Below, piece by piece: positions 38,734 through 50,399 of a DNA stretch of 64,000 bases; the stretch's first letter is position 1, and every line of letters begins with the position of its first letter. The notes beneath the pieces are model-generated. The model ran no database searches, was not told the origin of the DNA, and worked only from the letters and a program-made list of their open reading frames with translations. Where the stretch lies: the NCBI GenBank assembly GCA_014549065.1, contig JACDOX010000004.1, positions 633,749 through 697,748 on the forward strand, read 5' to 3'. The DNA is from Cardinalis cardinalis. Taxonomy: Eukaryota > Chordata > Aves > Passeriformes > Cardinalidae. Position numbers and translations under genes: made by a program.

Positions 38734-40898
38734 ACTTCACAAAATAGAGTTTAGAAGGAAGAGTGAAGAGGAAATTTGGCTAGCAATATAAAAGAAAATT
38801 AATCCAAAGTTGTCTGAGATCAACTTCCCTTCCACAATTCCCAGATTACAAATTAAATGTTTTTCTGTAACCTGTCTTCTTAGAAGCATAAATAGGCAAA
38901 TGACAAGAATCTGAACAGGAAAGGTAGGATCGTTCATAGTGGAAATTTATTAAATTTTATTTATCATCACATATAATAACCTTTTTTCTNTTTTCCCTCA
39001 TTGGTACTTCAGGGAAGGAAATGCATTACTGACTACAACAAATTTTTGCTTCAAGATATCCACGATTAAAATAAATCTAAGGTATCTAATAAAAAGGAAA
39101 CATAAAAAATTATTTGTTTTCCAAAACATTGAACTGGGACATTACAATTGTTCTAAAGAGCATTGTTTTCTCAAGCACTGNATCTCAGTATTTCATTTTT
39201 ACTTGGAAATTTTCACTGAGACAAAGAGAAAGGATTTTTCCAGGAATAAAACTAGTTTATCAAAAGAAAAAATAATCTTCATCTTTAATGTTTTCCTTTT
39301 GTGCCCAAAAAGGCTGCAGAGTACTAGATTTCATGATGCATTTTTTGTTGCTTTTTAAAAAACCTTATACTATGCAGTTATATCATTATCTCCATTTCAA
39401 TTTATGAAATTTAAATGATTCTACTTAAAAAATGTGGTGTTGCTGTGACTCACATCTAGAGTTGGTGCAGTGAATCAGTCCAGACATTTATAATTCGACA
39501 TTCTTTCCTGGATTTTCTAAGTTTGTTTAAAAATAGATCCTTTTGTCTTGAAAGCCCTGTACTTCATAAGCCTGCTTGCCCTTTAATAATGAGGAACAAG
39601 GATGTCAGTACTCACTACATTTAAATTTATCTTTGTTTACTAGTTAAAAATTAGTTTCTTTTGTATTTAGTGTTATTTCTTTGAGTGCCACCACCTCCTG
39701 CTTAACAACTTTGGCTTTCCCTGTTCATGTTACACCTTGCCTATANCCAGATGCTACCATGTACCCTGACAGTTAAAATTCTTCCTGGAAAAGAAATTTC
39801 CTATTTTGTGTTTACCAAAATTTGGTGCAAAACCTCTTGGTTCCCTCTCCTATTATGCTCTGCTGATCTGGCTGCAAATGGATGTTTACTCTTGGAAAAG
39901 GACAACACAAATTAAAACTAAAACAAATGCACAAGAATAAGACTTTTTCTATCTCTCATACTTCTCAGAGAACATTTGGATTTGAGTTATCACTCTAAAA
40001 GTAAGATACAGAAAAGTACAACTTTTAATACTTTTATTTCAGAATGTGACTTTAANACCTCACAGGGGTTTAATTTGGGTGCTCTCCATCTCCCAGATTT
40101 TTAAATAATTGATTCGTGGTTCTCTTTTGCAGGTCCTTGGACAATTGAAATATCAATCAGTTTAATTGGCCACCCAGGAATCTATGCTTCCATGGGGAGA
40201 TTTGGCAGTGACTACACTGCTGAAGCTTGAAAATCTCTGGACAGTGGTGATGGGCAGCTGCCCACCTGGAGATCACCTTCCAGCCCCTGAGGTGCTGGTT
40301 GGAATGGAAGTCTCATCCTTGGGGGATGCAGACATGTCCTGCTGGGCTCCCCTAGGAGGTCTGGAACTCGCTTCCGCAGGTGACACAAACCCATGGGCAT
40401 GGTGAAATCCTCCAGGAAGGGAGATGGAGTTTCCATTTTGAGGCTGCCTCACCACTTGTCTGCATGCCAGGTAATTCTTACCTGGAAGCTCGGGAGCGTC
40501 TGGCACCACACTCGCTCCTGCTGGTTTTCCAGGAAGGAGATGAGAGGAAACTCCCGGCAGCATTCCCAAGGGCAGGTGTGAGTCAGGCATCCTACAGCTG
40601 GGGTCAGAGCCTTACAGACCATCTGGCTGGCTGGCTACAAGCAGGCTGTAACCCAGACCCAGTCTGTGGCAGATTCATCCAGGGGGTATGGATGGGAAGA
40701 TCCTTTGCAGTAAAGGTCTGTGCAGAGATGAGAGNCAGGCTGAGAAGGTGAGAGGGTAGGTACAGGAACAGGGTCACTCATCTGAGAAAGAAACAGAAAG
40801 CAGCCATTGGAGCTTCCCTCTCACATGGCATTTGAACACACAGATCTTCTGGAAAACATCATCAGAGAAATCCAAATGGGCTTGAAATGTAAAGCCTT

Positions 40899-40928
40899 TT
40901 AATTGACAGCCTTTAAACTGTCAATTAA
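40899..40928. promoter_or_regulatory. 11-bp perfect inverted repeat with TAATTGACAG arms
   Basis: TTAATTGACAG at 40899-40909 and CTGTCAATTAA at 40918-40928 are perfect inverted arms around an 8-nt spacer. Each arm joins a homeodomain core (TAATTG) to TGACAG, the preferred site of TALE homeodomain proteins such as Meis and TGIF. Partial copies (TTCAATTAAA) follow directly. A regulatory role is inference. Confidence 0.35.
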
Positions 40929-42540
40929 ATTGCTCTTCAATTAAAATGCTCTTCAAGCATTTAAGCAAGAACTGAGAACTCTCAGGTTTTTTTAGTTTGA
41001 AACAGAGCCTGAACTTTTGCTCTGTACAAATAGCNTCTGAGGCTGAAGTGCCAAAAGTTTTGAGGAAAAAAAAATCATTAAACTGTTCACAACTTCACAT
41101 ACCCTGTGCTGAATCATTGTTTTGACTTGCAGGCAGTTACTGTGGGCTCAGACATTGGTATGACTTGTTTTCGCAGCAAAGTATTCATATGTGAACAAAA
41201 AATATATTATGCTCTCAACTTCTGTTTGAATTTTGTTGTGATAGTTCAAAATTCATGTAAAGTTGTCTCCNCAATGTTTTGGTTGGAGCAGTTGAAACTT
41301 CTTTTATCTTTGGTGGTAGCAAAGCTGTGAACATNCTCAAAATACATGTTCCCAGGAAAAGTCACACTGACTGCAAAAAAGAAAGAGAATGGATTTTTCT
41401 CTGGACTACATAATTTGTTTGTCATTGACTAAAAAAGGGCATGAATCTTCTCAGAGGGCTTTTGTTGCTTTTAAAATGCAGCAATGACAGAATATCCAAT
41501 GCAATGTTTTACCAGAATTTCCAAACCCTTTCCCTGGAATACACAGTGATTATGTGCTCAGGATAAATACAGTATCACCGAGTTAGGGTTTACAAAGAGA
41601 ACTAAGAAAAACACATTTTACNTCTCCCGACCAATATCCTTTCTTATCATTAGAACCTAAATTTTTATAAGTATTTTTTTCCTGTCAATTTGAAGAGTGG
41701 ATTCTGCAGCACTCATTTTTCACTAAATTCTTTCTCCATAAAGGGCAGTTTATAACTGGAAATGCAAAGACACTTGTGGAGTGTGATTCCTGGGCTATGG
41801 ACTCCAGCTGTGGCTCAAGGTGCTTTTGCCAAGCAGGATGCTCCTCTCTTTATCTCTGGAGAGTCCTCAGCTGTTTCACTGGGGCACCCCAAGTGTAATT
41901 GGTAGCTGGCAGTCACTGTGGGCAAAGAGAGACCTTATCATCATTCACACAACTGTATTTGCACTGCTTACACTAAAGACAAAAGAGACTAACAGGATTA
42001 TTTCATATGACCAGCAGCAATCACAGGCTATAGAGTTACCTCTAGTTATTCCTGCATCAACTCTCATAACCTGTGGCTGAATTAGAACATATCTTTCTTT
42101 GAGAGAGTTGTAATCTTGATTTATTAGTTTGATTTTATTTCTTTGCTTTATTCCCTTGTGGTTTGAATTAGTTCCAGCTATGTATTTTTATTTGAAATGG
42201 AATTCCTAAATTCCCAAGTGAAGTCAATCAGGCAGCAAGATGTACTCTCGGGCATATCTTGCGCTACTTGTCCTGGGCACAGACCCTGTGTGAATTCTTG
42301 GCCCTATAATTGTTCCAGTATGCCCTGAAACTGAAATGGAAAAGGCTGACATGGCTGTGGGGAAACACAGTGCATGGAACACTCTGTTGTGACTCAAGTN
42401 CGTGAGCTTCCCTTGAAATTGTCTGTGGTGGCAAACAGTCANAGCTGCTGGTGTGCCATGCTGTGGGGCCTCACAAGGGACAGATCACCACAGCTCACCT
42501 GTGGGCTTTGGGATAGCAAGGACCAAGAAGAAATCTCTTA

Positions 42541-42585
42541 CTTTGTGCCCTAAGGGATGAGTGCTTTGTGCCCTAAGGGATGGGT
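42541..42585. repeat. 23-bp tandem duplication
   Basis: The unit CTTTGTGCCCTAAGGGATG plus four bases is present twice in tandem, with near identity. The core CCCTAAGGG is itself palindromic. It looks like a recent local slippage duplication. Confidence 0.85.
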
Positions 42586-44350
42586 TCCCTAGCTCTGAAG
42601 TTAGCTTCCTCTGGAAACCTGGTTTCTACAGGATAGGGTGCCTATCAGTAGGTAGAACATGGTTATTTGATTTGGTTTTTCCAGCTGATCTTTGCTGTTG
42701 ATAGATAGACTCCTGCCNTGGAGGAAAGGAGTATGGTGATGCTAGTTTCTATGGGGGATTTTATACAAGATTTGGCTTTTAAATTTCCAGGTGTCTAGCT
42801 TTCCATTGCAGCTGTAAAGCACCTAAGGCTACTTTAGCATCCTGCTCCACTCTTCCAGCCAGGAGTGTTGATGGGGGAACACTTCANTAATGCAGGTAGC
42901 CTGCTGTTGTGCTGTTTTCTCCTTGTGTGCTACTCTCAAGTAACAATTTCAAAATATACAGCATTCTTTGCTGAAGTCACACTTCTCATGATCTGATGTG
43001 TAATATTTTACTGATATGTGTGTCTCTGACTGTGAGAGAAGAAAGCAGAATAAAGCCAAGAAAGTGGCAAATAGCATACACTATAGGAATATTAAGAAAN
43101 GCTGAGTGGGTGGGGGAAGGAAATGACTTCAGAGACTGAAGGTATGAAAAGAGGAAATTACTTCATTCCCCACGTTGTCATGCAATGTCTCAGCATCCAA
43201 TCACAGGGAATGAGGCAAATAAACAGGAAAGGAGAACACGAAGTAGGTTGTTCCCCAGGGCAGTGGGAAAGCAGCACTGTAAGCAACTGCCCAGAGTGGC
43301 TTCAGGAGATGTTGTGAATAGTTACAGCAAGGAAGGATGCTTGCAGCCCATGTGAGGTCAGCCATAACAGCTGCCTGATGATCCTAGCAAGCTACCTAGG
43401 GGACTGCAAAAGCATGGAGACTTCCTGCTGCTAGTTTAGTCTTTAATAATGGGATTTTGGTTTCAATTTTGAGACTTTATTTCACTGTTATTAAAGTATA
43501 TGCTTCAAATAAACGCATTATTCCATATATAAATCTTCTGCTAAAGATGATTCTGAACAAGCTAACAAGAAACACATCTCTTTCCTATGAACACAGTAAT
43601 CTTTAAAACCAGAGCTATGGGCAGTCTCTTGCATGGGCAGCACAGCTGAAGTAGTCCCAGCAGGACAGTTCTTACTGGAAAATTCAGCATGACCTGCTCT
43701 GCTGTCTACCTGAAAGGCCACGAGCACATCAAGAACCTGTTTGTCCCCAGAGTGGGACAGCTCCATCAGCTGTGGCCTCTGACTGCACCAACTTTCAGGA
43801 TGTGCCTGGGAATGGTTTGGCCTGAGACATCACCACAGAGCACAGGCCATTCAAACAATTTAAGAGGTTTGATTTTCAGTGCTTGGAAACATTTCCAATT
43901 TTATTTCCTCACATAGATAGATCTGAAGTGTTCCTGCACTGAGCTGCATGATGTGGTTTAGGGGCCTAAAACCCAGGGTCTGTGCACGTGTAATCTCCTC
44001 CAGTACCTGACATAACCTCGGGAAGTTTCTTTGGCAGACAGTAGTACAGTGGATTAGACCCTGAGCCACAAGTGTCCCCAGGGAATAGGCAGCACATTTT
44101 CAAGGCTCTCTTCTGAGCTGGCCCAGTTAGTGGCAAAGATCCTGTAGGCTGACAGGGGGGCTGTGGTGCTGCCTCTGGCTGCTCTGCTCGCCCCCTCGGT
44201 GACTTCTGCCTGAGCCAGCCATCAGGAAGCAGCATTCTCTGACTTTGACTCAGTGCCAGCTTCTGCAGCCTCATTCCACCCTGGCAGCCCAGCTTCGCTC
44301 ACTCTGTTGCAGCCTTACTTGTAAAACAAGAAGGTTTATAATTTTGTTAA

Positions 44351-44365
44351 TTTTTTTTTTTTTTT

Positions 44366-44424
<59 letters not shown>
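44351..44424 (-). repeat. 74-nt poly(T) tract with one G
   Basis: Seventy-three T residues interrupted by one G at 44,366, by far the longest homopolymer in the window. Read on the minus strand it is a poly(A) tract, so it could mark the tail of a retroposed minus-strand sequence whose body would lie at 44,425 onward. I found no matching target-site duplication of the left flank and do not recognise the right flank. Length in the assembly may be inaccurate. Confidence 0.85.
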
Positions 44425-44427
<3 letters not shown>

Positions 44428-47193
44428 TACTGAGTCTTCCCTCATTTCCTCTGGGAATTTCAAAACACCTGGTACAGCTGAATAACTTGGCTCCAAGATG
44501 CTCTGTTTTGGGCTGATTTCTGTGATTAGGATGATAAAAGTCGTGGCATCAGGCAGTGTTTCATTAAGGCCCAGAGACCTCTATGGAAGGATAATTCTTT
44601 AGGGGCTTCTCAGTGCATGTGATCCATAATGCTGATGTCTGTGGATCCAAGCTCTGCTTGGCTGCTTTGTGTGGGTGCACAGACAGCCCAGGTTTGTGAC
44701 TGGTTTGTATCACCAAGAGGCTACAAAGCATCCCAAGCCTGCTGGGGGCTGTGGCCTGTTGATTCTATCACATTTCTGGATACCTGGGGGAGAACCATTG
44801 TTTTTCAGACCGGAATGCTTTTTGTGATCTTGAGTCCTTTTTGATTGCAAGCATAGGAGCCAGTACAGGAAAAGCATCTTTAAGCCAAGTTATCCCATTC
44901 ATCCAGCTGTTAAAAAATCCCCAGAGGAAATGGGGGGGAAACCCAGACTTTAGGTAAGCCTGAACCTTTGTATTAGAGATGTATTAATAATTGATTTACT
45001 GTCACCTTTTGGCCAGTTCTGTCTTAACTTTCATTTGTTTTTTGACCCTATAGTGCTCCTAGGCCTAACCAGTCTGGCTTATGTGGGTCAGGTCTGGATA
45101 AGCCTCTGNTCTGTGGAAAAGGGGCCTTGATCAACATCTTCTCAGAAGAAAACCATTTGGAAGGTACATGAAGCAACTTGCTCTGGTATTTTAGGAGACC
45201 AGCTTTAAAATGTATGATAAGCTTATATCAAATAAGCTATGAAAGAAAGAAAGAATGAANGTCCTTCCTCAAACCAACTGAATGAATATTTTTCTGTAAT
45301 CACCTGGCACTCTCTCCTTGTGTNCACAGAGTGAGTAACAAAAATCCTGTTAAAACTTCTCCATTGTTCAAGGAGGCTGTTTTACAAGGAAAACCAAGAA
45401 CTTTCTGAATCATATTAAACTCCTGACAATTGCTTTCTGGCTGCACATTAGTTAAATATGCTCCCAGATCTTATATTTGAGCAGTCATGCTTTTGACTGG
45501 TTTTGCTTGATCTCATTCCTGTAAGATCCATAATGAAGAGGAAAGCTGTAATGACTGGCTCCAGCTAAACAATATTTTTTTTGAAAAGTCTGAACTTTTA
45601 CCTGAGGCTTAGGTCCTGGTGATGCCTGAAGTGTTTGGCAATGGAGGGAGGGCATGACAGCACCAGGGCTCAGAAGGAAGACAGGCAAGAACCAGACTAA
45701 TATTAAGGCCTGTCAATCTAAAATGCTCTTTTTGCTGACTNAGTCACATATTTTCAAGGATATACTCTAGGTGAGATCTGTAAGGCCCCGTTCCCTTCCT
45801 TGGTGGCAGCTAAGACCTCAGTAGTACCCTTCCTTTTTCCCAGCTCACAGCCCTGACTACANCCCAGAGTTTCCTTGCTGAGATATGGAAGATGAGTTTC
45901 TCTACCCTACTCAAAACAAAAGCACATTTGGAAAAAGGATTCAGGACGCTACAGTCCAATACAGAACACTTCGGGAATAACAGCTCAGGCCATGAGGCAG
46001 CTCTCTGGTATAAATTTGTAAAAATATAGATCTAAAGCTCCTGTGAGAGAAATGATGACCTGACCAGGAAACCAAAGGAGNCCTTAACCCAGCTGGGGAG
46101 AAAGATTCAGTTTGTTTGATGTTTTGGTGTCATCCTGACAACCACCAAGGCAATAATTAAGTCATTAGGCTCTTTGGCATTAGTTTACCCTGCAGCAACA
46201 TACTGCCCCCAGTGTGCTTGTTATGTTGATTTTACTCTGTGTCCTGGTGCAACCAATTGTTATGGATGTTTGGAGTGTTTACCTCAAACNACTGGAAAAA
46301 ATTGAGTAGTTTACCATAATAAAGGGGTAGCGATGATTTCACTACAGTCTGTGTTTGAACAGTTGTCAAACATAATTATTAAAGGAAAACAATTGCTGAT
46401 GCTGATCTCTCTGGACTTCTGCTCGACCCTGCTTCACAAACATATGGAAAAAGTAAGACATTTCTGAAAAAGATATTAAAATAGTAAATTTTATAAATAT
46501 CATTTGCTTGGGGAAAAAAAAAAAAACCAAAACAAAACCACCCTTGCTTGTCCGGCTGAACCAAACCCAGGCTGAACCACACAGCAGTAGCTGGCCTCTG
46601 TTTCTGTCCAGGGGATGCTCACAGGCTCCAGCAGAGCCCCTGTGGACAGCGCTTCCCACCGCCGCCTGCCCCAGGCTCCCCTCCCTGCGGAGCAGCACTG
46701 CGGGAGCTGGGTGGAATTCAGGCCATCTGAATGTGGCCCCGAGGCCATCAATAAAAGGCTGTGCTGCTTGGATCTCCGCATCCAGAAGAGCGATCGGCTT
46801 CATTGAAGAAGGCAGGGTGTTTTACCACGGAAAGGTACCCTGGGATATGAACTGAACTCCAAGGGTTGTGCTCCCCTAACTGAGAGCAGATTTGCTGTTC
46901 TGCTTGGGAAAAAATCAACAGCAGGAGCAATAAACAAATGGAGCTATTATCTTTAAAATAAAGGAAGGATTTCCAGTTGGCTGGTTCTCCTTTATAAAAG
47001 TATTTATGGTGCACATTTTTGTATACGGATAAGAATATTAACATGCAAATAAATCAGTTCTCTGAAGAATAGTGGAAAAAAAACTTAGCTAATCATGTAA
47101 TCATAAGTATTTTTTTCTCTTTTATGTGCAAAAGACAACAAAAACATGGGATGGAAAGTGGTGGAGATGGTGAACAGTCTAAAGAAATTAGAC

Positions 47194-47274
47194 TATAGTT
47201 ATACATATACACAGTTAACTATGTTATACATAGTTACACACAGTTATACATAGTTATACACTGTTATATATATT
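47194..47274. repeat. Degenerate TTATACATAG tandem repeat
   Basis: Roughly six to eight degenerate units of about 10 bp, of the form AGTTATACAT, with variants such as AGTTACACAC and ACTGTTATAT. A short minisatellite-like array of AT-rich units. Confidence 0.75.
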
Positions 47275-47669
47275 TCGATTCTGTCTAAANATACAGCTCT
47301 CTGGAAATATGAAATCTGTATATCATGAGCTTTTTTAGAATATCCTGTACTAACATTCTTAATCCTATTTTAAGCGGTGAGAGCCCTGATCTGGTTTTGG
47401 GCTTGCTTGAGGCAGTAAAACTGCTATGGCTTTAGGTTTTATTTTGCCTTTGCTATAGCCCTCCAAACCTGTACTGGTAAATGTTGCTGTCACTTTTGAG
47501 GGGTATCTGATTCAAAGACTCTACTAGCAGGAAGCTAAAGGCCACCTCATCCTTGGGGTCACTCTGCTGTCAATGAGAAATCAGCTGAAAACAAGTGAGA
47601 GCTAGTTATAATCTCATTTTCAAATTAGTTCTTCAAATTTCTGTTTTATTCCAGCAAACAGGTTTCAGG

Positions 47670-47670
47670 A

Positions 47671-47718
<48 letters not shown>

Positions 47719-47720
47719 AC
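47670..47720. repeat. AAC trinucleotide microsatellite
   Basis: About sixteen perfect AAC units, followed by A-rich sequence to about 47,742. The threonine run and valine run it would encode on the two strands are artefacts of the repeat. Confidence 0.92.
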
Positions 47721-48430
47721 CAAAAAAAAAACCAACCAAAACCAGGGAGGAGAGTGAAACCCTTTAGCAGGGAGAAGATGGATGGGCTGAATGAAGTCAG
47801 GGTGTCTTTGTCATCTGGAGCTCTCCCCAGTATATCTGAATGTGCCTGGTGACACATTCCTCAAAGCCCTCTGTCCTTCTCACCCTGCTTGGAACTTCTA
47901 ATTTTGTTTCTTTGTTTCAAGGCAGTTAATTTCAGCCTTTCCTCTTAGCTGTGCTAACAGTTGCTTCTATGGCATCCTCAAGTGTCTTAGAATCTTGAAG
48001 CTCTGGGAAAGAAAAAGTAGGCCTATTTTTACCCTTATTTTACATCAGCCTTAGGCTGGCCACTTTTGTGCTAGATGTGACTTTACCTGCTGCTGCTTTT
48101 TGACTGATCTGTATTTTGTGTTGCTGGCTTAGCTGTCCTCATGAGCCCTGTAAGTGGTTAGGAACATTAGCATACAGAGAAAAACTCCATTTAACCTGCC
48201 TTGAATTCCCTTCAGTGTGTGCTAGAGAAAATGAATCAAAGCTCTTCTTTCCATGTCTCATTGACTGCATGTGCATGTGATTCTTCTGTCATTCTCANTT
48301 CTTGCTTCTTTTTGGTTTCTATCTTGTCTTGCAAATGACATTTTGGTTGAGCTCTGGAATGAATAATTTTTATTTGCACATATATCTGGACATGTGCTCT
48401 GGACGTGCATTTGTTTTATCATATCTTTTA

Positions 48431-48931
48431 CAGAATCACAGAACAGCTGAGTTTGGANGGGACCTCTAGCATCAAGAAAAGCAGCTTGATCCAGGGCCAT
48501 GTCTGTCAGTATTTAAGCATCTTCAAGAAAATACTTAAATATCTTCATGCTCTAAAACATGTCTAGATGACTTGTGCCAGCNTTTGACATCTCCACCAGA
48601 AAAAAAAACCAAACAACAAAACAACAAATTCCTTATGTTAAATGGAATGTCCTATATTTTTAATTTGTGCTCATTGTCTCTTGNTCTGTCACTGGATATG
48701 ACAAAGCAGAGCCTGGTTTCATGTGCTTTACTGCCACCAATCAGGTATTTACACACATTGATCAGATTCCCCTGAGCCTTCTCANCTCCAGGCTGGACAG
48801 CCCCAGCTCTCTCAGCCTCCCCTCCTGGGTCAGGTCCTTCAGTCTGTTATCCACCCTTGTGGCCCATCACTGCACTTCTTTCAATTCTTTCTTGAAATAN
48901 GGAGGCTAGGACTGGATCCAGCACTTCAGAT
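48431..48931 (-). mobile_element. CR1 LINE 3' end, reverse orientation
   Basis: The left edge (ACAGAATCACAGAA ... GTTTGG-GGGACCTCTAG) is the reverse complement of the CR1 terminus. Further on, TGCTCATTGTCTCTTG, CTGTCACTGG, TTGATCAGATTCCCCTGAG, CTTCTCANCTCCAGGCTGGA, CAGCCCCAGCTCTCTCAGCC and GGACTGGATCCAGCACTTCAG follow the CR1 order on the minus strand. It corresponds to the end of ORF2 and the tail. It is 5' truncated at about 48,931 and eroded. An A-rich stretch with AACAAAAC words at 48,600-48,628 may be a secondary insertion or slippage. No intact frame remains. Confidence 0.9.
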
Positions 48932-50362
48932 TATCTTAACACTTTATTTGAACAGTTGGATACCATTCCAAAGACATCCATAATTACTGGACATGGATTC
49001 TTAAATATTGGCAAAGATTCCTTAGCAGACAACGTTGATGAGCTAAACATAAAACCAGAAACCCTTTGGATGGGTATTTCAAAGTCATCATATAAACCAC
49101 AGGCTGGTTTACTGCCTTGATTATTCATGTATGGAAGCCACAATGCCATTATAGAAAATACAAGTGCTTTTACATCAAAGATNCAAGCACAATGCAAGGG
49201 TTTGTTCCAAGTCCTGGGTGGCAAATAACTGGAGGTTTAAACCTACATTCCACATTCCCATGTGTGTCTGTTCAACCTCAATCCCTCCCTAAATGAGGCT
49301 AGTAGCAAAGTTCTCTTCCATATACTGTGAGGTTTGTCAGAAAAGGGTTGGAAAAACCAAGGTCTGCCCTATGAGGACAATAACTGTCAGGACAGTGATC
49401 ACAAAAATAACATGGCAGATGACTGAAAGGAAAAGAGCAATTATGGAGTTAAATTAATCTCAGAGAAGGAGCTTTCCCTGTTGTCCTCTCCTATAGACTT
49501 AGATAGGTAAAGCTAAAAGAAAGATTCCCACCAGAGTACTGTCCTACCAGGTATGGAGATAATGAATTACCAGTTCCTCTAGCTGATATGATAGCCTTTA
49601 TTAAACTACACCTCTTACTGAGCAGAGACCTCTTCCTATTACAGACCCAAGATTCANCAGCTCAGCCCAAAGGCTCCTAAATGAACTTCCCAAATCCCAG
49701 CATTTGCCTGGGGTTGGTTTGTTTGTAAACAAGGAAATAAGCAATACTTCATGCTCCCTTCCCAGGCCCCAGGAGTTCTGGTACATAACCTTCCACTGCT
49801 GTCACCCAAATATTTGTGTGACTGAATTTTATTAGCTGAAACATTTATGGCATTGCTGTGTTTTAGCATGAAAATGTAATGCATGTCAGATATTTTCCCC
49901 TTCCTACATATTCTGTGGACCCTTACTGACAGCTGCTCCCTCTTTAACTTTTTAGGAAAAGGCGATTTTACAGTNTTCTGTTTGTTCTGTTTGTTCATTG
50001 TCCAAATGTGCTTGAAGAACTCCACCACTCTGACTGAGTGCCAAACGTGATAACGAATCTTTGGCCTTCAAAGATCCCACACTTTGGAGATTCTGCAGCA
50101 ACAAGTCCCTCTGAGCCCCTCATCCTCTTGCAAACTAATGATAAAAGTTTCATGGGNGCAGACATCACATACTGATGTTGACACTTGCTGGTGACTAAAG
50201 AATAAATGACATGCAATGCAGTTGCCTTGATATCCTGTATTCTGACCAGATTTAGCTCATCTTCCTGCCTAATTTCCTTTGTCTTGTTTGTAGTTCTTTT
50301 TCTCCTTAATTGCTGCTCTAGCCTGTCTTTATAAATTGCATTCCCGCATGTTTACTCGTCAG

Positions 50363-50399
50363 GGGCACACAGTCACCATGTGACAGGACGTGTGTGCTC
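50363..50399. repeat. Compound hairpin with nested palindromes
   Basis: Outer arms GGGCACACA... and TGTGTGCTC (GCACACA at 50365-50371 pairs with TGTGTGC at 50391-50397, extended by a G-T and a G-C pair). Inner arms GTCAC at 50372-50376 and GTGAC at 50380-50384 with a CAT loop. A six-base AGGACG bulge lies on the 3' side. No RNA family known to me matches. Confidence 0.55.

Larger units (their letters stand above)
33450..44350. other. Non-coding unique sequence, no gene seen
   Basis: About 11 kb with no supportable gene. The longest frames are 175 codons on the minus strand (34288-34815), 142 codons on the minus strand (34763-35191), 136 codons at 37046-37456 and 123 codons at 40380-40751. 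All overlap open frames on the other strand and show no domain. The GC-richer patches 34,440-35,200, 37,040-37,440 and 40,160-40,780 explain the longer frames. A pyrimidine-rich stretch lies at about 34,980-35,060. Confidence 0.6.
44425..48430. other. Non-coding unique sequence, no gene seen
   Basis: No supportable gene. A GC-richer patch at about 46,560-46,800 carries overlapping frames on both strands (145 codons on the minus strand at 46366-46803, 115 codons at 46508-46855) without a domain. Short A runs occur at about 46,512. Microsatellites inside are listed separately. Confidence 0.6.

Noticed and set aside
40621..40634. GGCT microsatellite
   Set aside because: Only about three units, below what I would call a repeat.
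47595..47857. Polythreonine or polyvaline frames
   Set aside because: Artefacts of the AAC microsatellite.
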